DNA of 64,000 nucleotides from Fictibacillus barbaricus (GCF_014635025.1 NZ_BMCE01000002.1:186001-250000), one strand, 5' to 3'. Shown: positions 27,935-37,310, numbered from the stretch's first letter. A program made the numbers and translations. Notes: generated from the sequence alone by a model not told the origin.

Positions 27935-28804
27935 TTATGATCTTAATGCGGTTGTATTCTTTTCAATCTGTAATTTAAAGTTCTCTTGAAGCTTTAATGT
28001 TACTGGGCCAATCTGATAATTTTGTTCTTGAGTTCCTAGTAATCGAACAACAGGTGCTACTTCCATGGTTGTACTTGTAATAAATACTTCATCAGCATTC
28101 AATAGTTCCTCAACAGAAAACGATTTTTCCTCCACAGGAATTTGAAGTCTGTCTGCAATTTTTAAAACGATCTGTCTTGTGATTCCATTTAAGATCAAGT
28201 TTGTAGCAGGGTGTGTTTTAAGTGTTCCGTTCTTCACGATAAATACGTTTGAAGAAGAGCCTTCTGTTACAGTGCCATCTCTGTGCTGAATGGCTTCTTG
28301 ACAATCATAGTCTGCTGCCTTTCTTTTTGCCATAACATTTCCAAGTAAATTAAGACTTTTAATATCGCAGCGCAGCCAGCGAATATCTTCTGTCAAGTAC
28401 GTTTGAATGCCTTTTGATTGAGACTCTAGAATAGAATCTAAAGCAACAGATTTAGCGAATCCAGTAACTACGCTCTGCATATTGCGTTCATATAAATGGT
28501 TCCGAGGCGCTACCCCTCGAGTCATCTGGATATAAACCATACCATTTACCATGTTGTTCTTATGAATTAGTTCATCCATAAGGTTTTTAAATGTTGCGAT
28601 ATCATATGGCATAGAAAGCTCTAATTTTTTTGAGCTTTGCACGAAACGATCAAAATGTTCCTGAAATGCGAATGGTTTTTTGTTATAAACGAATACCACT
28701 TCATAAATTCCATCACCGAATAAATACCCTCTGTCTTCAGGATCTACTGGTATGGACCCGCTTTTAATGATTTGATCGTGATATAAAACATATGAATTTT
28801 CCAT
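27935..28804 (-). CDS. dat: D-alanine aminotransferase
   Basis: A 289-residue fold-type IV PLP enzyme interconverting D-alanine and D-glutamate/2-oxo acids, feeding D-amino acids to peptidoglycan. It opens with PVDPEDRGYLFGDGIYEV; the PLP Lys is in CDIKSLNLLGNV (about Lys146), and EGSSSNVFIVKNG is the cofactor phosphate region. Length matches Bacillus Dat (~282). GGGGTGG precedes the ATG. Confidence 0.92.
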   Translation of the reverse strand: MENSYVLYHDQIIKSGSIPVDPEDRGYLFGDGIYEVVFVYNKKPFAFQEHFDRFVQSSKKLELSMPYDIATFKNLMDELIHKNNMVNGMVYIQMTRGVAPRNHLYERNMQSVVTGFAKSVALDSILESQSKGIQTYLTEDIRWLRCDIKSLNLLGNVMAKRKAADYDCQEAIQHRDGTVTEGSSSNVFIVKNGTLKTHPATNLILNGITRQIVLKIADRLQIPVEEKSFSVEELLNADEVFITSTTMEVAPVVRLLGTQEQNYQIGPVTLKLQENFKLQIEKNTTALRS

Positions 28805-28862
28805 GATTTTACCACCCCATCTTTATAATATGTATGCAATTGAGCTTTCATCTACTTTAAAT

Positions 28863-28895
28863 GAAAAAGTGACTCCGTTCAAGAGTCACTTTTTA
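28863..28895 (-). terminator. Terminator after the 84-residue membrane protein gene
   Basis: AAAAAGTGACTC … GAGTCACTTTTT, 12-bp stem, T tract in the minus direction. Confidence 0.8.
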
Positions 28896-28907
28896 AAAGA
28901 ATTTAAT

Positions 28908-29162
28908 TTATTTTTGTTTAACCGATTTCACAACTTTATTATCTTTTACAGTTACCATATAAAATTCATCGTCCATTTCAATCAGAAAATCTTCGTCATA
29001 TTGCTCTTTAAGTTCTTCTTCGATCTTAAATGGTTTTTTGAAATGGTCATCAATTACATTTAGGCGATCTTTTCGTGTACTTTCCCGATTGATCGTATCG
29101 TAAACAAAAAAAGCTAAAAATACAATTCCTACTGAAATAATGATTTTTGCAGTTTTACTCAA
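28908..29162 (-). CDS. Small membrane-anchored protein, 84 residues
   Basis: Not recognised. One N-terminal helix (KIIISVGIVFLAFFVYDTI) is followed by an acidic/basic soluble tail with EELKEQYDEDFLIEMDDEFYMVTVKDNKVVKSVKQK, reminiscent of a small beta-hairpin (PepSY-like), but too short to assign. It is monocistronic with its own terminator. Confidence 0.6.
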   Translation of the reverse strand: MSKTAKIIISVGIVFLAFFVYDTINRESTRKDRLNVIDDHFKKPFKIEEELKEQYDEDFLIEMDDEFYMVTVKDNKVVKSVKQK

Positions 29163-29215
29163 GACATATATCCCCTTCCCCTTAATTCCAAGAACAAGTA
29201 TAACCTAAAATATAA

Positions 29216-29246
29216 AAAACAAAAACACCTGGTTTACCCAGGTGCT
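29216..29246 (-). terminator. Terminator after nadE
   Basis: CACCTGG gtaaa CCAGGTG followed by TTTTTGTTTTT on the minus strand. Confidence 0.85.
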
Positions 29247-29251
29247 TCTCC

Positions 29252-30073
29252 TTACTTCCACCATGTGTCATGGATAGAGGCAGCAAAATTTCTTTTATGC
29301 ATGGTTTGCAAGTAGCGTTTTTCAATCTTTTCTTTAGAAGAAGGTGAGACTACTTTTCCTTCTAAATAATCGTCAATTTCCTCATACGAAACTCCCAATG
29401 CTGTTTCATCAGGGATAAGCGGCTTATCGTCTTCTAAATCAGCTGTAGGGACCTTTAAATAGATCCGTTCTTCTGCCCCTAATTCTTTAAGCAGTTCTCT
29501 GCCCTGCCTTTTATTCAATCCGTATAAAGGTACAATATCGCATGCCCCATCTCCATGTTTTGTGAAGAAACCAGTGATCGCTTCTGCTGCATGATCAGTC
29601 CCGATAACAAGACATTGGTAGGCACCACCGATATCATACTGCACTTTCATTCTTTCACGAGCTTTCGTGTTTCCTTTTAAAAAGTTGGATAGATCCTTAT
29701 CAGTCGCTTCATGAAAACTTTGTACAGAAGCATCTACTGCTGACTTAATATTTACAGTCAGGGAAACATCAGGCATGATAAACGATAAGGCGCGTTGAGC
29801 ATCTTCTTCATCTTTTTGAATCCCGTATGGCAGTCTGACGGCAATAAACTTATAGTCGTCTCCTGTTTCTTCACGCAGCTCTTCCATGGCAACTTGAGCT
29901 AATTTGCCAGCTAAACTGGAATCCTGCCCGCCGCTAATACCTAGAACATATCCTTTCATCCCTGATTTTATCACATATTCTTTTAGGAATTGAACCCGTT
30001 CTTGGATCTCATTTTTTGCGTTGATTTCTGGTTTAACTTGTAATTCTTTAATGATTTGTTGTTGAAGATCCAT
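29252..30073 (-). CDS. nadE: NH3-dependent NAD+ synthetase
   Basis: A 273-residue enzyme amidating nicotinate adenine dinucleotide with ammonia and ATP. The PP-loop is GISGGQDSS (~residues 45-53); [24 protein letters not shown] and [15 protein letters not shown] are family signatures. It lacks the nitrilase domain of the glutamine-dependent form and matches B. subtilis NadE (272 aa). The ATG at 30073 follows AAAGGTGG at good spacing; a GTG four codons upstream overlaps that site. Confidence 0.95.
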   Translation of the reverse strand: MDLQQQIIKELQVKPEINAKNEIQERVQFLKEYVIKSGMKGYVLGISGGQDSSLAGKLAQVAMEELREETGDDYKFIAVRLPYGIQKDEEDAQRALSFIMPDVSLTVNIKSAVDASVQSFHEATDKDLSNFLKGNTKARERMKVQYDIGGAYQCLVIGTDHAAEAITGFFTKHGDGACDIVPLYGLNKRQGRELLKELGAEERIYLKVPTADLEDDKPLIPDETALGVSYEEIDDYLEGKVVSPSSKEKIEKRYLQTMHKRNFAASIHDTWWK

Positions 30074-30126
30074 TTTAATCGCCACCTTTACTCTGTTGTT
30101 ATTTCCTTACCACAACACACGGTTTC

Positions 30127-30504
30127 TTAATCAAGTTTATAATCTTTTTTGAGCTGATATAGACATTGTAACGAACGATTTGCCCAATCGCTGTTATCTT
30201 CTTTTAGTTTTTCTATGTATTGAAGTAGAGCATCTCGTAACGAATCTTGATAGGTTGGAAGCTCGCCCTGATATTCTTTTACTGTATGTGATGGTACCCA
30301 TGCTCTTTCACTATAACTTAATGCTCTTCTTTCTTGGAAAAAAGGAACATCAGCTTGTTTAGGATGATGCAGATCTCCTTGCCAAGGGTGAGATTTTACA
30401 GCAAGAATTTGAACTAAAACCATCTGGTTTCTTTCATCTTCTGCTATTCCTATATATTGCCCGGTTTTATAACTTGCGAGTACATACTTCTCCGTTCGTG
30501 TCAT
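30127..30504 (-). CDS. kapB: Kinase-associated protein KapB
   Basis: A 125-residue protein closely resembling B. subtilis KapB (ASYKTGQYIGIA…, KSHPWQGDLHHPKQADVPFFQERRALS, SLRDALLQYIEKL). KapB was described as a lipoprotein needed for KinB signalling into the sporulation phosphorelay. In this sequence there is no signal peptide or lipobox; residues 1-20 are hydrophilic. The start overlaps the stop of the upstream gene by 4 nt, so the two form one operon. Confidence 0.85.
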   Translation of the reverse strand: MTRTEKYVLASYKTGQYIGIAEDERNQMVLVQILAVKSHPWQGDLHHPKQADVPFFQERRALSYSERAWVPSHTVKEYQGELPTYQDSLRDALLQYIEKLKEDNSDWANRSLQCLYQLKKDYKLD

Positions 30505-30812
30505 TTTTTTGCCTCCCGCATAGCTTCTATTTCTTGTGAAACAACAAAAGCTAGATCTTCGTTGCCGAATAATGATAAAACTTGTAGAAGTGTATCATTG
30601 CTGATAGGCTCTGCTTCTTCTGCGGAAACCGTTTGTTCTAACATATGCATAACATATTCATTTTTCGTTTGGTCTGGATAAGCTTTAAGGTATACCTTTT
30701 TAGGATCAAGCGCATTATTCACACACCATTGAGCATAAATAATGATCATCATGCCCTCGTCTTTTTGATAATTATTGATGACCTTTTCTGAAATTTCGTT
30801 TGCCCTGTTCAT
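30501..30812 (-). CDS. Conserved hypothetical protein upstream of kapB, 103 residues
   Basis: Not recognised. It is soluble and mostly helical, beginning MNRANEISEKVINNYQKDEG and containing MIIIYAQWCVNNALDPKKVYLKAYPDQ. The ATG at 30812 has AAGGGGGG upstream; an in-frame start at 30842 is less likely. The ATGA overlap with kapB suggests translational coupling, and perhaps a role linked to KapB. Confidence 0.65.
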   Translation of the reverse strand: MNRANEISEKVINNYQKDEGMMIIIYAQWCVNNALDPKKVYLKAYPDQTKNEYVMHMLEQTVSAEEAEPISNDTLLQVLSLFGNEDLAFVVSQEIEAMREAKK

Positions 30813-30867
30813 CCATGTATCCCCCCTTATGTTATTCATCATTACCGTTTACTTTAAAACAGGGTAA

Positions 30868-30895
30868 TAAAAAAAGCCAGTATAATTACTGGCTT
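30868..30895 (-). terminator. Terminator after trhO
   Basis: AAGCCAGTA atta TACTGGCTT followed by TTTTTATT on the minus strand. Confidence 0.85.
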
Positions 30896-30902
30896 CATCT
30901 AT

Positions 30903-31823
30903 CTAAACAGATTGTTGTTCTTTACGTTCTGTTTCGTAGCGATTACGGGGATGTTCTAAACATTCTTTTGAACAAGAACGCTTATGTTTTACTTCGCAAT
31001 CAGTACAACAAACATGCTGTTTGTTACATTCTGGGTTTGCACAGTTAACGTATCGATCTTCTGTTTTACCGCAATAATAACACTTAGCAATGATCACATC
31101 TTCTTCTGTGCGGTTAACAGGTACTGAGATACGCTCATCAAACACATAGAGTTTTCCGTCCCAAAGCTTTCCTTGAACTTCTTCATCTTTACCGTAAGTT
31201 ACAATGCCACCTTCAAGCTGTGAAACGTCCTTGAATCCTTCTTTTAAAAGAAATCCTGAGAATTTTTCACATCTGATGCCGCCTGTACAGTATGTGAGAA
31301 CTTTTTTATCTTTAAATTGGCTGATGTTTTCTCGAACCCATTTAGGGAAGTCTCTGGATGCTTTAACATCTGGACGGATCGCCCCACGGAAGTGGCCAAT
31401 TTCATATTCATAATCATTACGCCCATCAATGACGATTACGTCTTCATCTTGTAAGGCTTCATAGAATTCTTTTGGAGATAGCCGTTTACCTGATAGTTGG
31501 TTCGGATCAACATCTTCTTCAAAACGCCAAGTAACAAGTTCTTTCTTATGTCGAACAAACATCTTTTTAAATGTATGTTCTTCAACATCATCTATTTTAA
31601 AAACAATATCTTCAAATCGTGGATCTGCTTTCAGATGATCCATATAGATCTGAGTTTGTTCATACGTTCCTGATACAGTCCCGTTTATACCTTCTGGAGC
31701 TACAATAATTCTCCCTAAAAGGCCTAAATCCTTACAAAACTTTAAGTGTTCATCTTTAAAGCTTTCTGGATCATCGATCGGAACATACTTGTAATACAAT
31801 AGTACTCTCATTTTTTCTGACAC
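30903..31823 (-). CDS. trhO: tRNA uridine-34 hydroxylase (rhodanese family)
   Basis: A 306-residue protein. An N-terminal acylphosphatase-like domain ([11 protein letters not shown] near residue 42) is followed by a rhodanese domain with [16 protein letters not shown] and the catalytic Cys in [12 protein letters not shown] (~183). A Cys-rich C-terminal zinc-binding region has [19 protein letters not shown]. TrhO/YceA members, including B. subtilis YbfQ, hydroxylate wobble U34 on the way to methoxyuridine. The start is GTG at 31823 behind GGTGAT; an ATG four codons later is possible. Confidence 0.9.
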   Translation of the reverse strand: MSEKMRVLLYYKYVPIDDPESFKDEHLKFCKDLGLLGRIIVAPEGINGTVSGTYEQTQIYMDHLKADPRFEDIVFKIDDVEEHTFKKMFVRHKKELVTWRFEEDVDPNQLSGKRLSPKEFYEALQDEDVIVIDGRNDYEYEIGHFRGAIRPDVKASRDFPKWVRENISQFKDKKVLTYCTGGIRCEKFSGFLLKEGFKDVSQLEGGIVTYGKDEEVQGKLWDGKLYVFDERISVPVNRTEEDVIIAKCYYCGKTEDRYVNCANPECNKQHVCCTDCEVKHKRSCSKECLEHPRNRYETERKEQQSV

Positions 31824-31867
31824 AATTAATCACCAACCTGCAACGTTAGTTTTTTTATGACGCCAAA

Positions 31868-31912
31868 TAAAAAACCACCGGTCCCAATTTCCCTAATCCC
31901 CGTGGTGAGTAC
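31868..31912 (-). terminator. Terminator downstream of tRNA-Arg
   Basis: On the minus strand ACCAC-GG … CC-GGTGGT is followed by TTTTTTATTT. The stem is interrupted by a small bulge; alternative pairings (CCGGT/ACCGG) exist. Confidence 0.55.
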
Positions 31913-31946
31913 CGGATAACCGATATTCAAGATATTAAATTGGAAG

Positions 31947-32021
31947 TGGCGCGCCCACCAGGATTCGAACCCAGAATACGAGAGCCGAAATCTCGTGTGA
32001 TATCCATTTCACTATAGGCGC
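31947..32021 (-). tRNA. tRNA-Arg (anticodon UCG)
   Basis: 75 nt including an encoded CCA. The acceptor GCGCCTA/TGGGCGC pairs with one wobble, and the D stem is GTGA/TCAC. The anticodon stem CGAGA/TCTCG encloses the loop TTTCGGC, giving UCG, which reads CGA. The T arm is CTGGG-TTCGAAT-CCTGG, with two G-U pairs. A20 and C35, arginine identity elements, are present. Discriminator G. Transcribed alone, with a terminator downstream. Confidence 0.92.
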
Positions 32022-32101
32022 TCATTTACGTCACGAATAATATCATAACCAATATCTCAAAATAAAACAAGTCTTTTTTACAACAATTAAATAACAGTAC
32101 C

Positions 32102-32476
32102 TTAATTTACCAAAAATCGAGAATCTACTTTTTCTTCGGAACTTTCATAAACAGTAATGACAGGCTCTTCAGGATGCCATTTGAATACCCCTTTTTCACC
32201 ATTTAAAATAGCAGGAAAATGCAGTGTTGAAGAAAAAGCATCTTCAAACCAAACACCGTGGGATAAAATATTTGCAATGAATATTTCAGCCTCTAGCTCC
32301 ATATATTGAATTTTTTTTTCCCAAGCTGCTTTTTCTTCAGCATTCAATTGGGACTCAATCTGCTGAAATGATTCATACCAAAGATCAAATTCCCTTTGCA
32401 GATTATGTAAAGAATCGAACTCTTTTGAGAGAACAGGAAGCAATTGATTGGCTTCTTCTAATGTATAACGCTTCAT
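32102..32476 (-). CDS. DUF2203 family protein
   Basis: A 124-residue soluble, largely helical protein. It begins MKRYTLEEANQLLPVLSKEF and contains the family pattern LSHGVWFEDAFSSTLHFPAILNGEKGVFKWHPEEPVI. Function unknown. The ATG at 32476 follows GGAG at 9 nt; the frame opens one codon earlier with GTG. Confidence 0.75.
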   Translation of the reverse strand: MKRYTLEEANQLLPVLSKEFDSLHNLQREFDLWYESFQQIESQLNAEEKAAWEKKIQYMELEAEIFIANILSHGVWFEDAFSSTLHFPAILNGEKGVFKWHPEEPVITVYESSEEKVDSRFLVN

Positions 32477-32544
32477 CACTTAGATCTCCTTCATCTTCAT
32501 GTCCGTATTATAACAAATGAAAAATAGTTTGCACACAAAAATGA

Positions 32545-32577
32545 AAAGAAGAAAACCTCTTGGTTTCCCAAAAGGTT
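32545..32577 (-). terminator. Terminator after the 94-residue protein gene
   Basis: AACCTTTTGG gaaa CCAAGAGGTT, a 10-bp stem with a GAAA tetraloop, then TTCTTCTTTT on the minus strand. It overlaps the stop codon. Confidence 0.75.
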
Positions 32578-32860
32578 AAATGGTAAGGCATATTTCTTTT
32601 TTCGGATTCTTTAGGTCCAGATAGAAACTCCTAACCGTTTCATCTTCAAGAAGTTCAGGGAAATCCCTTCTATACTCTGAACTGATTAAAATTTGTTCAA
32701 CAAAATCAACTGAACCTTTTCTAAGCAGCAACCTCAATGTCAGCCATTTATCCCTTTTGGATTTCAGATGGAACTTCGTAATAAAAAGCATAATTCTATC
32801 ATCACTTGAGAACGTTTTTTCCTTTTCTTTTCGTAAATTAATATGAGATACAGTTTTCAT
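32576..32860 (-). CDS. Hypothetical protein, 94 residues
   Basis: Not recognised. It is a highly charged soluble protein starting MKTVSHINLRKEKEKTFSSD and ending DLKNPKKEICLTI. The ATG at 32860 has AAAGGAGGGTG upstream, far better than any site for the longer frame reaching 32995. It is divergent from the gene at 33049, with about 190 bp between them. Confidence 0.65.
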   Translation of the reverse strand: MKTVSHINLRKEKEKTFSSDDRIMLFITKFHLKSKRDKWLTLRLLLRKGSVDFVEQILISSEYRRDFPELLEDETVRSFYLDLKNPKKEICLTI

Positions 32861-33048
32861 AGAGAAACACCCTCCTTTAATTTGCGAGCTCTTAATACCA
32901 TTATTATTCAGTTTTTTCTGAAATATACTTGTCCATTTCAGAAATCTAGTTTTTTTATGGACGGGTATTAATAGAAAAGCCAGCATTTGCCTCATTAGAT
33001 TTTATTTGATTAAATGTTTTTATAAGCAATTACTAGGAGCTGTGTTCA

Positions 33049-33807
33049 ATGAAAAAACATCAAAAAGAAATAGAACTTGGAAATTTTCATACTATTCTAT
33101 CTGAATCAAACACATGGAAAATAGGAGGTTTTCCACTTCCGGACGGATCATTCCATGAATTCAGAGAGCCGGAAGCGGTCGTCATCGTAAGAAACGACGA
33201 GCTTTACGTACGTGTAAATCCTTTTACAAAATCACACCCTTCCGTTCAATTTTTAGATAATGCAAAACACATGTATTACTCAAGTGAACCTATAAAAGTG
33301 CCTGAGGACGGAACCATCTCCTTTCAGTGGAAAATGCGCTCACGCCCAATCGGTACTCAACCTAATGATTTATACGATGGATTTGTTTCTGTAAATTTAT
33401 TAGATTTCACTACTGGCGCAGCGCTCGATTTTTTTGCTGGTAACGATCAATATGCAAGTGTATATGCCATATTGCCGTTTCCAGGTGTTCAGGTCCCTGA
33501 AACGAAAAAAACAAGGTATTTCTGCATTTTCAAAGAAGAAAAATCATTTAACAAAAGAGAATGGAACGAATATCAAATCACTTACAACCGGACAGCGGAC
33601 GAAGTCGTATTTGCAGTGAATGGAGAGGTTGTAAGAACTGAAAACGATGTTCCGATTAAATTTAATGAGTTTACAGTTGCACTCGGACTTATGACAGAAA
33701 AAGATTTATCCCCTGAAGGCAGCACTTCTCTTCATGGTCAAGGCATTATTGGAGAATGGACTCCGATGAAAGTAAAAATTGAAAATGAATACAAAAATCG
33801 GCTTTAA
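33049..33807 (+). CDS. Beta-rich protein resembling DUF6081
   Basis: A 252-residue protein without signal peptide or membrane helix. The pattern of alternating strands and motifs such as LYVRVNPFTKSHPSVQFLDN, ISFQWKMRSRPIGTQPNDLYDGF and GTAxxLDFFAGNDQYASVYA-like segments suggest a beta-sandwich (concanavalin-like) fold. I believe this is the DUF6081 group, known mainly from actinobacteria; recalled, not searched. No catalytic residues can be proposed. Start behind TAGGAGC. Single gene ended by its own terminator. Confidence 0.5.
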   Translation: MKKHQKEIELGNFHTILSESNTWKIGGFPLPDGSFHEFREPEAVVIVRNDELYVRVNPFTKSHPSVQFLDNAKHMYYSSEPIKVPEDGTISFQWKMRSRPIGTQPNDLYDGFVSVNLLDFTTGAALDFFAGNDQYASVYAILPFPGVQVPETKKTRYFCIFKEEKSFNKREWNEYQITYNRTADEVVFAVNGEVVRTENDVPIKFNEFTVALGLMTEKDLSPEGSTSLHGQGIIGEWTPMKVKIENEYKNRL

Positions 33808-33812
33808 ATCTT

Positions 33813-33842
33813 AAAGGTCTGCATGATGCGGGGCCTTTTTTT
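33813..33842 (+). terminator. Terminator after the DUF6081-like gene
   Basis: AAAGGTC … GGCCTTT type stem with wobble pairs, followed by TTTTTTTATTT. Confidence 0.65.
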
Positions 33843-33929
33843 ATTTATTCTAGGAATACTAAGAAAATTCCTTTTTTTGTGACAGTTTTATATAATATGT
33901 ATTGAGTAAATAAGAGAGGATGCGGCAAA

Positions 33930-35387
33930 ATGTCACAAAAAAATGTGTTGCAGATTGAGGAAATGACACTAAATCAGTTGCATGTTCATTTTGAGAATGG
34001 CGAATTAACTTCTTTCGACCTGGTTAAACATTATTTGGATCGAATTTCTAAATATGATAAAGACGGACCAAAGATAAATTCCGTTCTAGAAGTAAACCCT
34101 GATGCTTTATTTATTGCAAGAAATTTGGATCGCGAACGAGAAAACGGCAAAGTTCGTGGGCCGTTACATGGAGTGCCGGTCATTATAAAAGATAATATAG
34201 ATACTTGTGATCAGATGCATACGAGCGCTGGGTCATTAGCACTTCAGAACCATTATGCGAAAAATGATGCATTTATCACGAAAAAACTTAGAGAAGCTGG
34301 AGCTGTCATTCTTGGTAAAGCCAATATGACAGAATGGGCTAACTTTATGGCATATAACATGTCAAATGGTTATAGTTCAAGAGGCGGGCAAGTCTTGAAT
34401 CCATATGGACCTGGTGAACTGGATGTAAGTGGTTCAAGTTCTGGATCTGCAGCAGCAGTTGCTTGCAATTTTACTATGCTAGCAGTTGGAACAGAAACAT
34501 CGGGCTCTATATTATGTCCTGCTGGAAATAACAATATTGTTGGAATTAAACCGACTGTGGGTCTTGTATCCAGAACGGGTATCATACCGATTTCAATCAG
34601 TCAGGATACAGCGGGTCCGATGGCCAGAAACGTGAGAGATGCTGCTATCTTGCTGGAGACACTAGCAGGATATGATCCAGAAGATGCAGCTACACATTAT
34701 GCACCTGAAGTTTCATCCTATATTGATTCACTTGATAAAGCATCCTTAAAGGGAAAAAGATTTGGCGTTGCTTATGAATTCTGTGTTCGATACTTAAATG
34801 AACAACAAAAGTCTGTATTTGATGAATCACTCGAGATTCTTAAGCGCCAAGGTGCAGAGGTTGTTTATTTAGAAAAGATTTCACCTATAGAAAATGAAAA
34901 ATTTGATTATAATGTCCTTTTGTATGAATTTAAGTCAGGCATTAATCACTATTTAAAATCGGTATCCCCTTCTATCGGAATTTCAACACTATCTGATATT
35001 ATCGCTTATAACGAAGCAAATAAGGAAGAGTGTCTAAAGTACAATCAAGAATTGCTTATAGAGAGTAACGAGACTGATGGCACTTTAACAACACCTGAGT
35101 ATCTACAATCTAGATTGAATGATCTTGAAAAGACACAGAACAAAGGTATTGATCTGGTTATGGAAGAAAATAAGCTCGATGTCCTTATCAGTCCTAATGA
35201 TGTATGGTATGGTATACCGGCAAAAGCAGGGTACCCTTCCATTTCTGTTCCCTCGGGATTCGATGATAACGGTATGCCCTTGAGTGTGGTCTTAACTGGA
35301 GAGGCATTCACAGAGAAAAAGCTTATTGAGATTGCATATGCCTTTGAACAAGTTTCGCAGAAAAGAGTATCGATTGAATTAAAATAA
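33930..35387 (+). CDS. Amidase (amidase-signature family)
   Basis: A 485-residue Ser-cisSer-Lys hydrolase. The Lys is in GVPVIIKDNIDT (~residue 87). The Gly/Ser-rich core is GSSSGSAAAVACNFTMLAVGTETSGSILCPAG, holding both serines. KPTVGLVSRTGIIPIS follows. It is not GatA, since gatB and gatC are absent and the C-terminus is of the stand-alone amidase type. It may hydrolyse aliphatic or aryl amides, or D-amino acid/peptide amides. No signal peptide. AGAGAGGATG precedes the ATG. Single gene. Confidence 0.88.
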   Translation: MSQKNVLQIEEMTLNQLHVHFENGELTSFDLVKHYLDRISKYDKDGPKINSVLEVNPDALFIARNLDRERENGKVRGPLHGVPVIIKDNIDTCDQMHTSAGSLALQNHYAKNDAFITKKLREAGAVILGKANMTEWANFMAYNMSNGYSSRGGQVLNPYGPGELDVSGSSSGSAAAVACNFTMLAVGTETSGSILCPAGNNNIVGIKPTVGLVSRTGIIPISISQDTAGPMARNVRDAAILLETLAGYDPEDAATHYAPEVSSYIDSLDKASLKGKRFGVAYEFCVRYLNEQQKSVFDESLEILKRQGAEVVYLEKISPIENEKFDYNVLLYEFKSGINHYLKSVSPSIGISTLSDIIAYNEANKEECLKYNQELLIESNETDGTLTTPEYLQSRLNDLEKTQNKGIDLVMEENKLDVLISPNDVWYGIPAKAGYPSISVPSGFDDNGMPLSVVLTGEAFTEKKLIEIAYAFEQVSQKRVSIELK

Positions 35388-35418
35388 AAAACCAGGGAGT
35401 GATCCCCGGTTTTTTATA
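35385..35418. terminator. Bidirectional terminator between amidase and threonine aldolase genes
   Basis: AAAAACC-a-GGG … CCC-c-GGTTTTT with T tracts on both sides. Confidence 0.7.
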
Positions 35419-36433
35419 TAACTTTTTTTAACGCTGAAATGGCTTGTTCGATATCTTGAAAACTGACATCATAATGTGTAGTAAGTCTGATCTGACCTTC
35501 ACCAAATGAGACTGCAAGAACACCTTCTCTTTTTAGATTTTCGAGAAACTCATCATTCGTTTGATTAGTATTCTCAATATTTATAAGGACGATGTTCGTG
35601 TCTGGTCTGTTAACGAGTGTTAACCCTTTTATTTCTTCGATTGCTTCTGCAAGTCGTAATGCTTTTTCATGGTCTTCTCTTAATCGATCCACCATCTCAG
35701 TCAGCGAAATAATACCGCTTGCAGCTAAGAAACCCGCTTGTCTCATACCCCCGCCAAGACGCTTTCTCCATTTTCTTGCTTTTTGAATGACTTCTTTTTT
35801 TCCTGCTAAAAGGGAACCGACTGGTGACCCAAGACCTTTTGATAAACAAATTTGTACAGAATCACAGTACTGCGTAAAATCGGTTACTTTCTTATTGGAG
35901 GCAACTGCAGCATTAAAGAGTCTTGCTCCATCTATATGAACAGGAATGCCTGCGTTTTGGGCAATATCATAAATGGCACTCATGTTTTCTGTTGAAACCA
36001 CTGAACCTCCGGAACGATTATGAGTATTTTCAAGGCAAATTAATGAAGTATCTGGAAAATGAATATCTTCAGAACGTAGAGCACTCTTTACTGCAGCTGG
36101 ATTCATCTCTCCTTTTATGCCTTGAACGGCTCTTGGCTGAACACCTGCTAATGCTGATATGGCCCCACCTTCATAAAAGAAAATATGTGACTCAGATTCA
36201 ACTATAACCTCATCACCAGGTGAACAATATGCTAGAACTGCCAGTTGGTTTCCTTGTGTACCGCTTGTAACGAAAACCGCCGATTCTTTGCCTAACATCT
36301 CTGCAGCTAATTCTTCTAATCTGTTAATTGTGGGATCTTCCCCGTATACATCATCGCCTACTGTCGCTTGAAATATGGCTTCTCTCATTCTTTTTGTTGG
36401 CTGTGTTAGAGTATCACTTCTTAAATCAATCAT
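35414..36433 (-). CDS. Low-specificity L-threonine aldolase
   Basis: A 339-residue fold-type I PLP enzyme cleaving L-threonine or allo-threonine to glycine and acetaldehyde. It starts MIDLRSDTLTQPT and has GDDVYGEDPT, FVTSGTQGNQLA, HIDGARLFNAAVA and the PLP Lys in CLSKGLGSPVGS (~199). Length fits LtaE/GLY1. GAGGTGAGAGA precedes the start. Confidence 0.9.
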   Translation of the reverse strand: MIDLRSDTLTQPTKRMREAIFQATVGDDVYGEDPTINRLEELAAEMLGKESAVFVTSGTQGNQLAVLAYCSPGDEVIVESESHIFFYEGGAISALAGVQPRAVQGIKGEMNPAAVKSALRSEDIHFPDTSLICLENTHNRSGGSVVSTENMSAIYDIAQNAGIPVHIDGARLFNAAVASNKKVTDFTQYCDSVQICLSKGLGSPVGSLLAGKKEVIQKARKWRKRLGGGMRQAGFLAASGIISLTEMVDRLREDHEKALRLAEAIEEIKGLTLVNRPDTNIVLINIENTNQTNDEFLENLKREGVLAVSFGEGQIRLTTHYDVSFQDIEQAISALKKVI

Positions 36434-36461
36434 TCTCTCACCTCATATTTATTATAAATGA

Positions 36462-36489
36462 TAAAAGCTCCTCAACCAATGAGGAGCTA
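36462..36489 (-). terminator. Terminator-like hairpin between the methyltransferase and threonine aldolase genes
   Basis: AGCTCCTCA ttgg TTGAGGAGCT followed by TTTAT on the minus strand, located after the methyltransferase stop (36537). Confidence 0.75.
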
Positions 36490-36536
36490 TAAAGATTGAC
36501 CCGCAAATGTACTTTTATGGATGTAGACATTCTTTT

Positions 36537-37310
36537 TTACTTATTTTTTTGAATAAATCCATACAAGAAACTAGCATTTCTTTTCATGATCGTAAATCCT
36601 AGTTCTTCAAATTTACTGCTCGTTCTATTATCTTTCAAGACAACTCTTTTTGAAGCGACTCTTATTGCTTCTCTTATGGTTTCTTCTGTAAGTTCTCGAT
36701 AATCAGCACTGCCTTTTAATCCTTGAATTCCAGGAGATGCAATCGTTGATTCAAACATGGGATCAAAATATACTACATCGTAGCTGTTTGAAGGCTGATT
36801 CAGTAGAAATTCATAGTGGTCGATTGTTTTAACGTTAATTCTCTTCATGGCTGCATCCATTTCCGGCAGTTTGGTTTCCCATACTTTTAATCCGCTCTTA
36901 ACGACAAAGGAAATAGCCTTACTGCTTTCGATTCCCGTTATTGATCCTTCTTTCCCAGTAATTAGACTTGCTACGATAGCATCAGAGGCTAATCCAAGTG
37001 TGCAATCCAGTAATTTCATACCTTCTTTAAGTTTGGCAGCTTCTATAAATGGATCCTTTTCACCTCTGAGTAATTGTTTTACCCTGAACATGGAAGAATT
37101 GGGATGAAAGAAAAAAGGTGTTCCTCCTTCTTTTGGGTGATAAGAAATTTTATCTACACCGATCATCAATACATCTTGGTTATACTCTTTTATCAAAGCC
37201 GATATAGAACGACTCTCTCTGTTAATAAATTGACTGTCAAGCGTAACGGCTATTTCTTTCGCTTTCGTTTGTAATCTTGATACGTTCTTTCCTGCAGTTG
37301 TAACTATCAT
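36537..37310 (-). CDS. Class I SAM-dependent methyltransferase, RsmJ/YpiP-like
   Basis: A 257-residue protein. The N-terminal ~85 residues resemble the small extension of the RsmJ (DUF548) superfamily (…YHPKEGGTPFFFHPNSSMFRVKQLLRGEKDPF). The SAM-binding part has LLDCTLGLASDAIVASL and later VVYFDPMFE, an (N/D)PP-like motif IV. RsmJ methylates G1516 of 16S rRNA in E. coli; B. subtilis YpiP is uncharacterised, so the target is uncertain. The ATG at 37310 follows AGGTGA; a GTG three codons upstream lies inside that site. Confidence 0.75.
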   Translation of the reverse strand: MIVTTAGKNVSRLQTKAKEIAVTLDSQFINRESRSISALIKEYNQDVLMIGVDKISYHPKEGGTPFFFHPNSSMFRVKQLLRGEKDPFIEAAKLKEGMKLLDCTLGLASDAIVASLITGKEGSITGIESSKAISFVVKSGLKVWETKLPEMDAAMKRINVKTIDHYEFLLNQPSNSYDVVYFDPMFESTIASPGIQGLKGSADYRELTEETIREAIRVASKRVVLKDNRTSSKFEELGFTIMKRNASFLYGFIQKNK

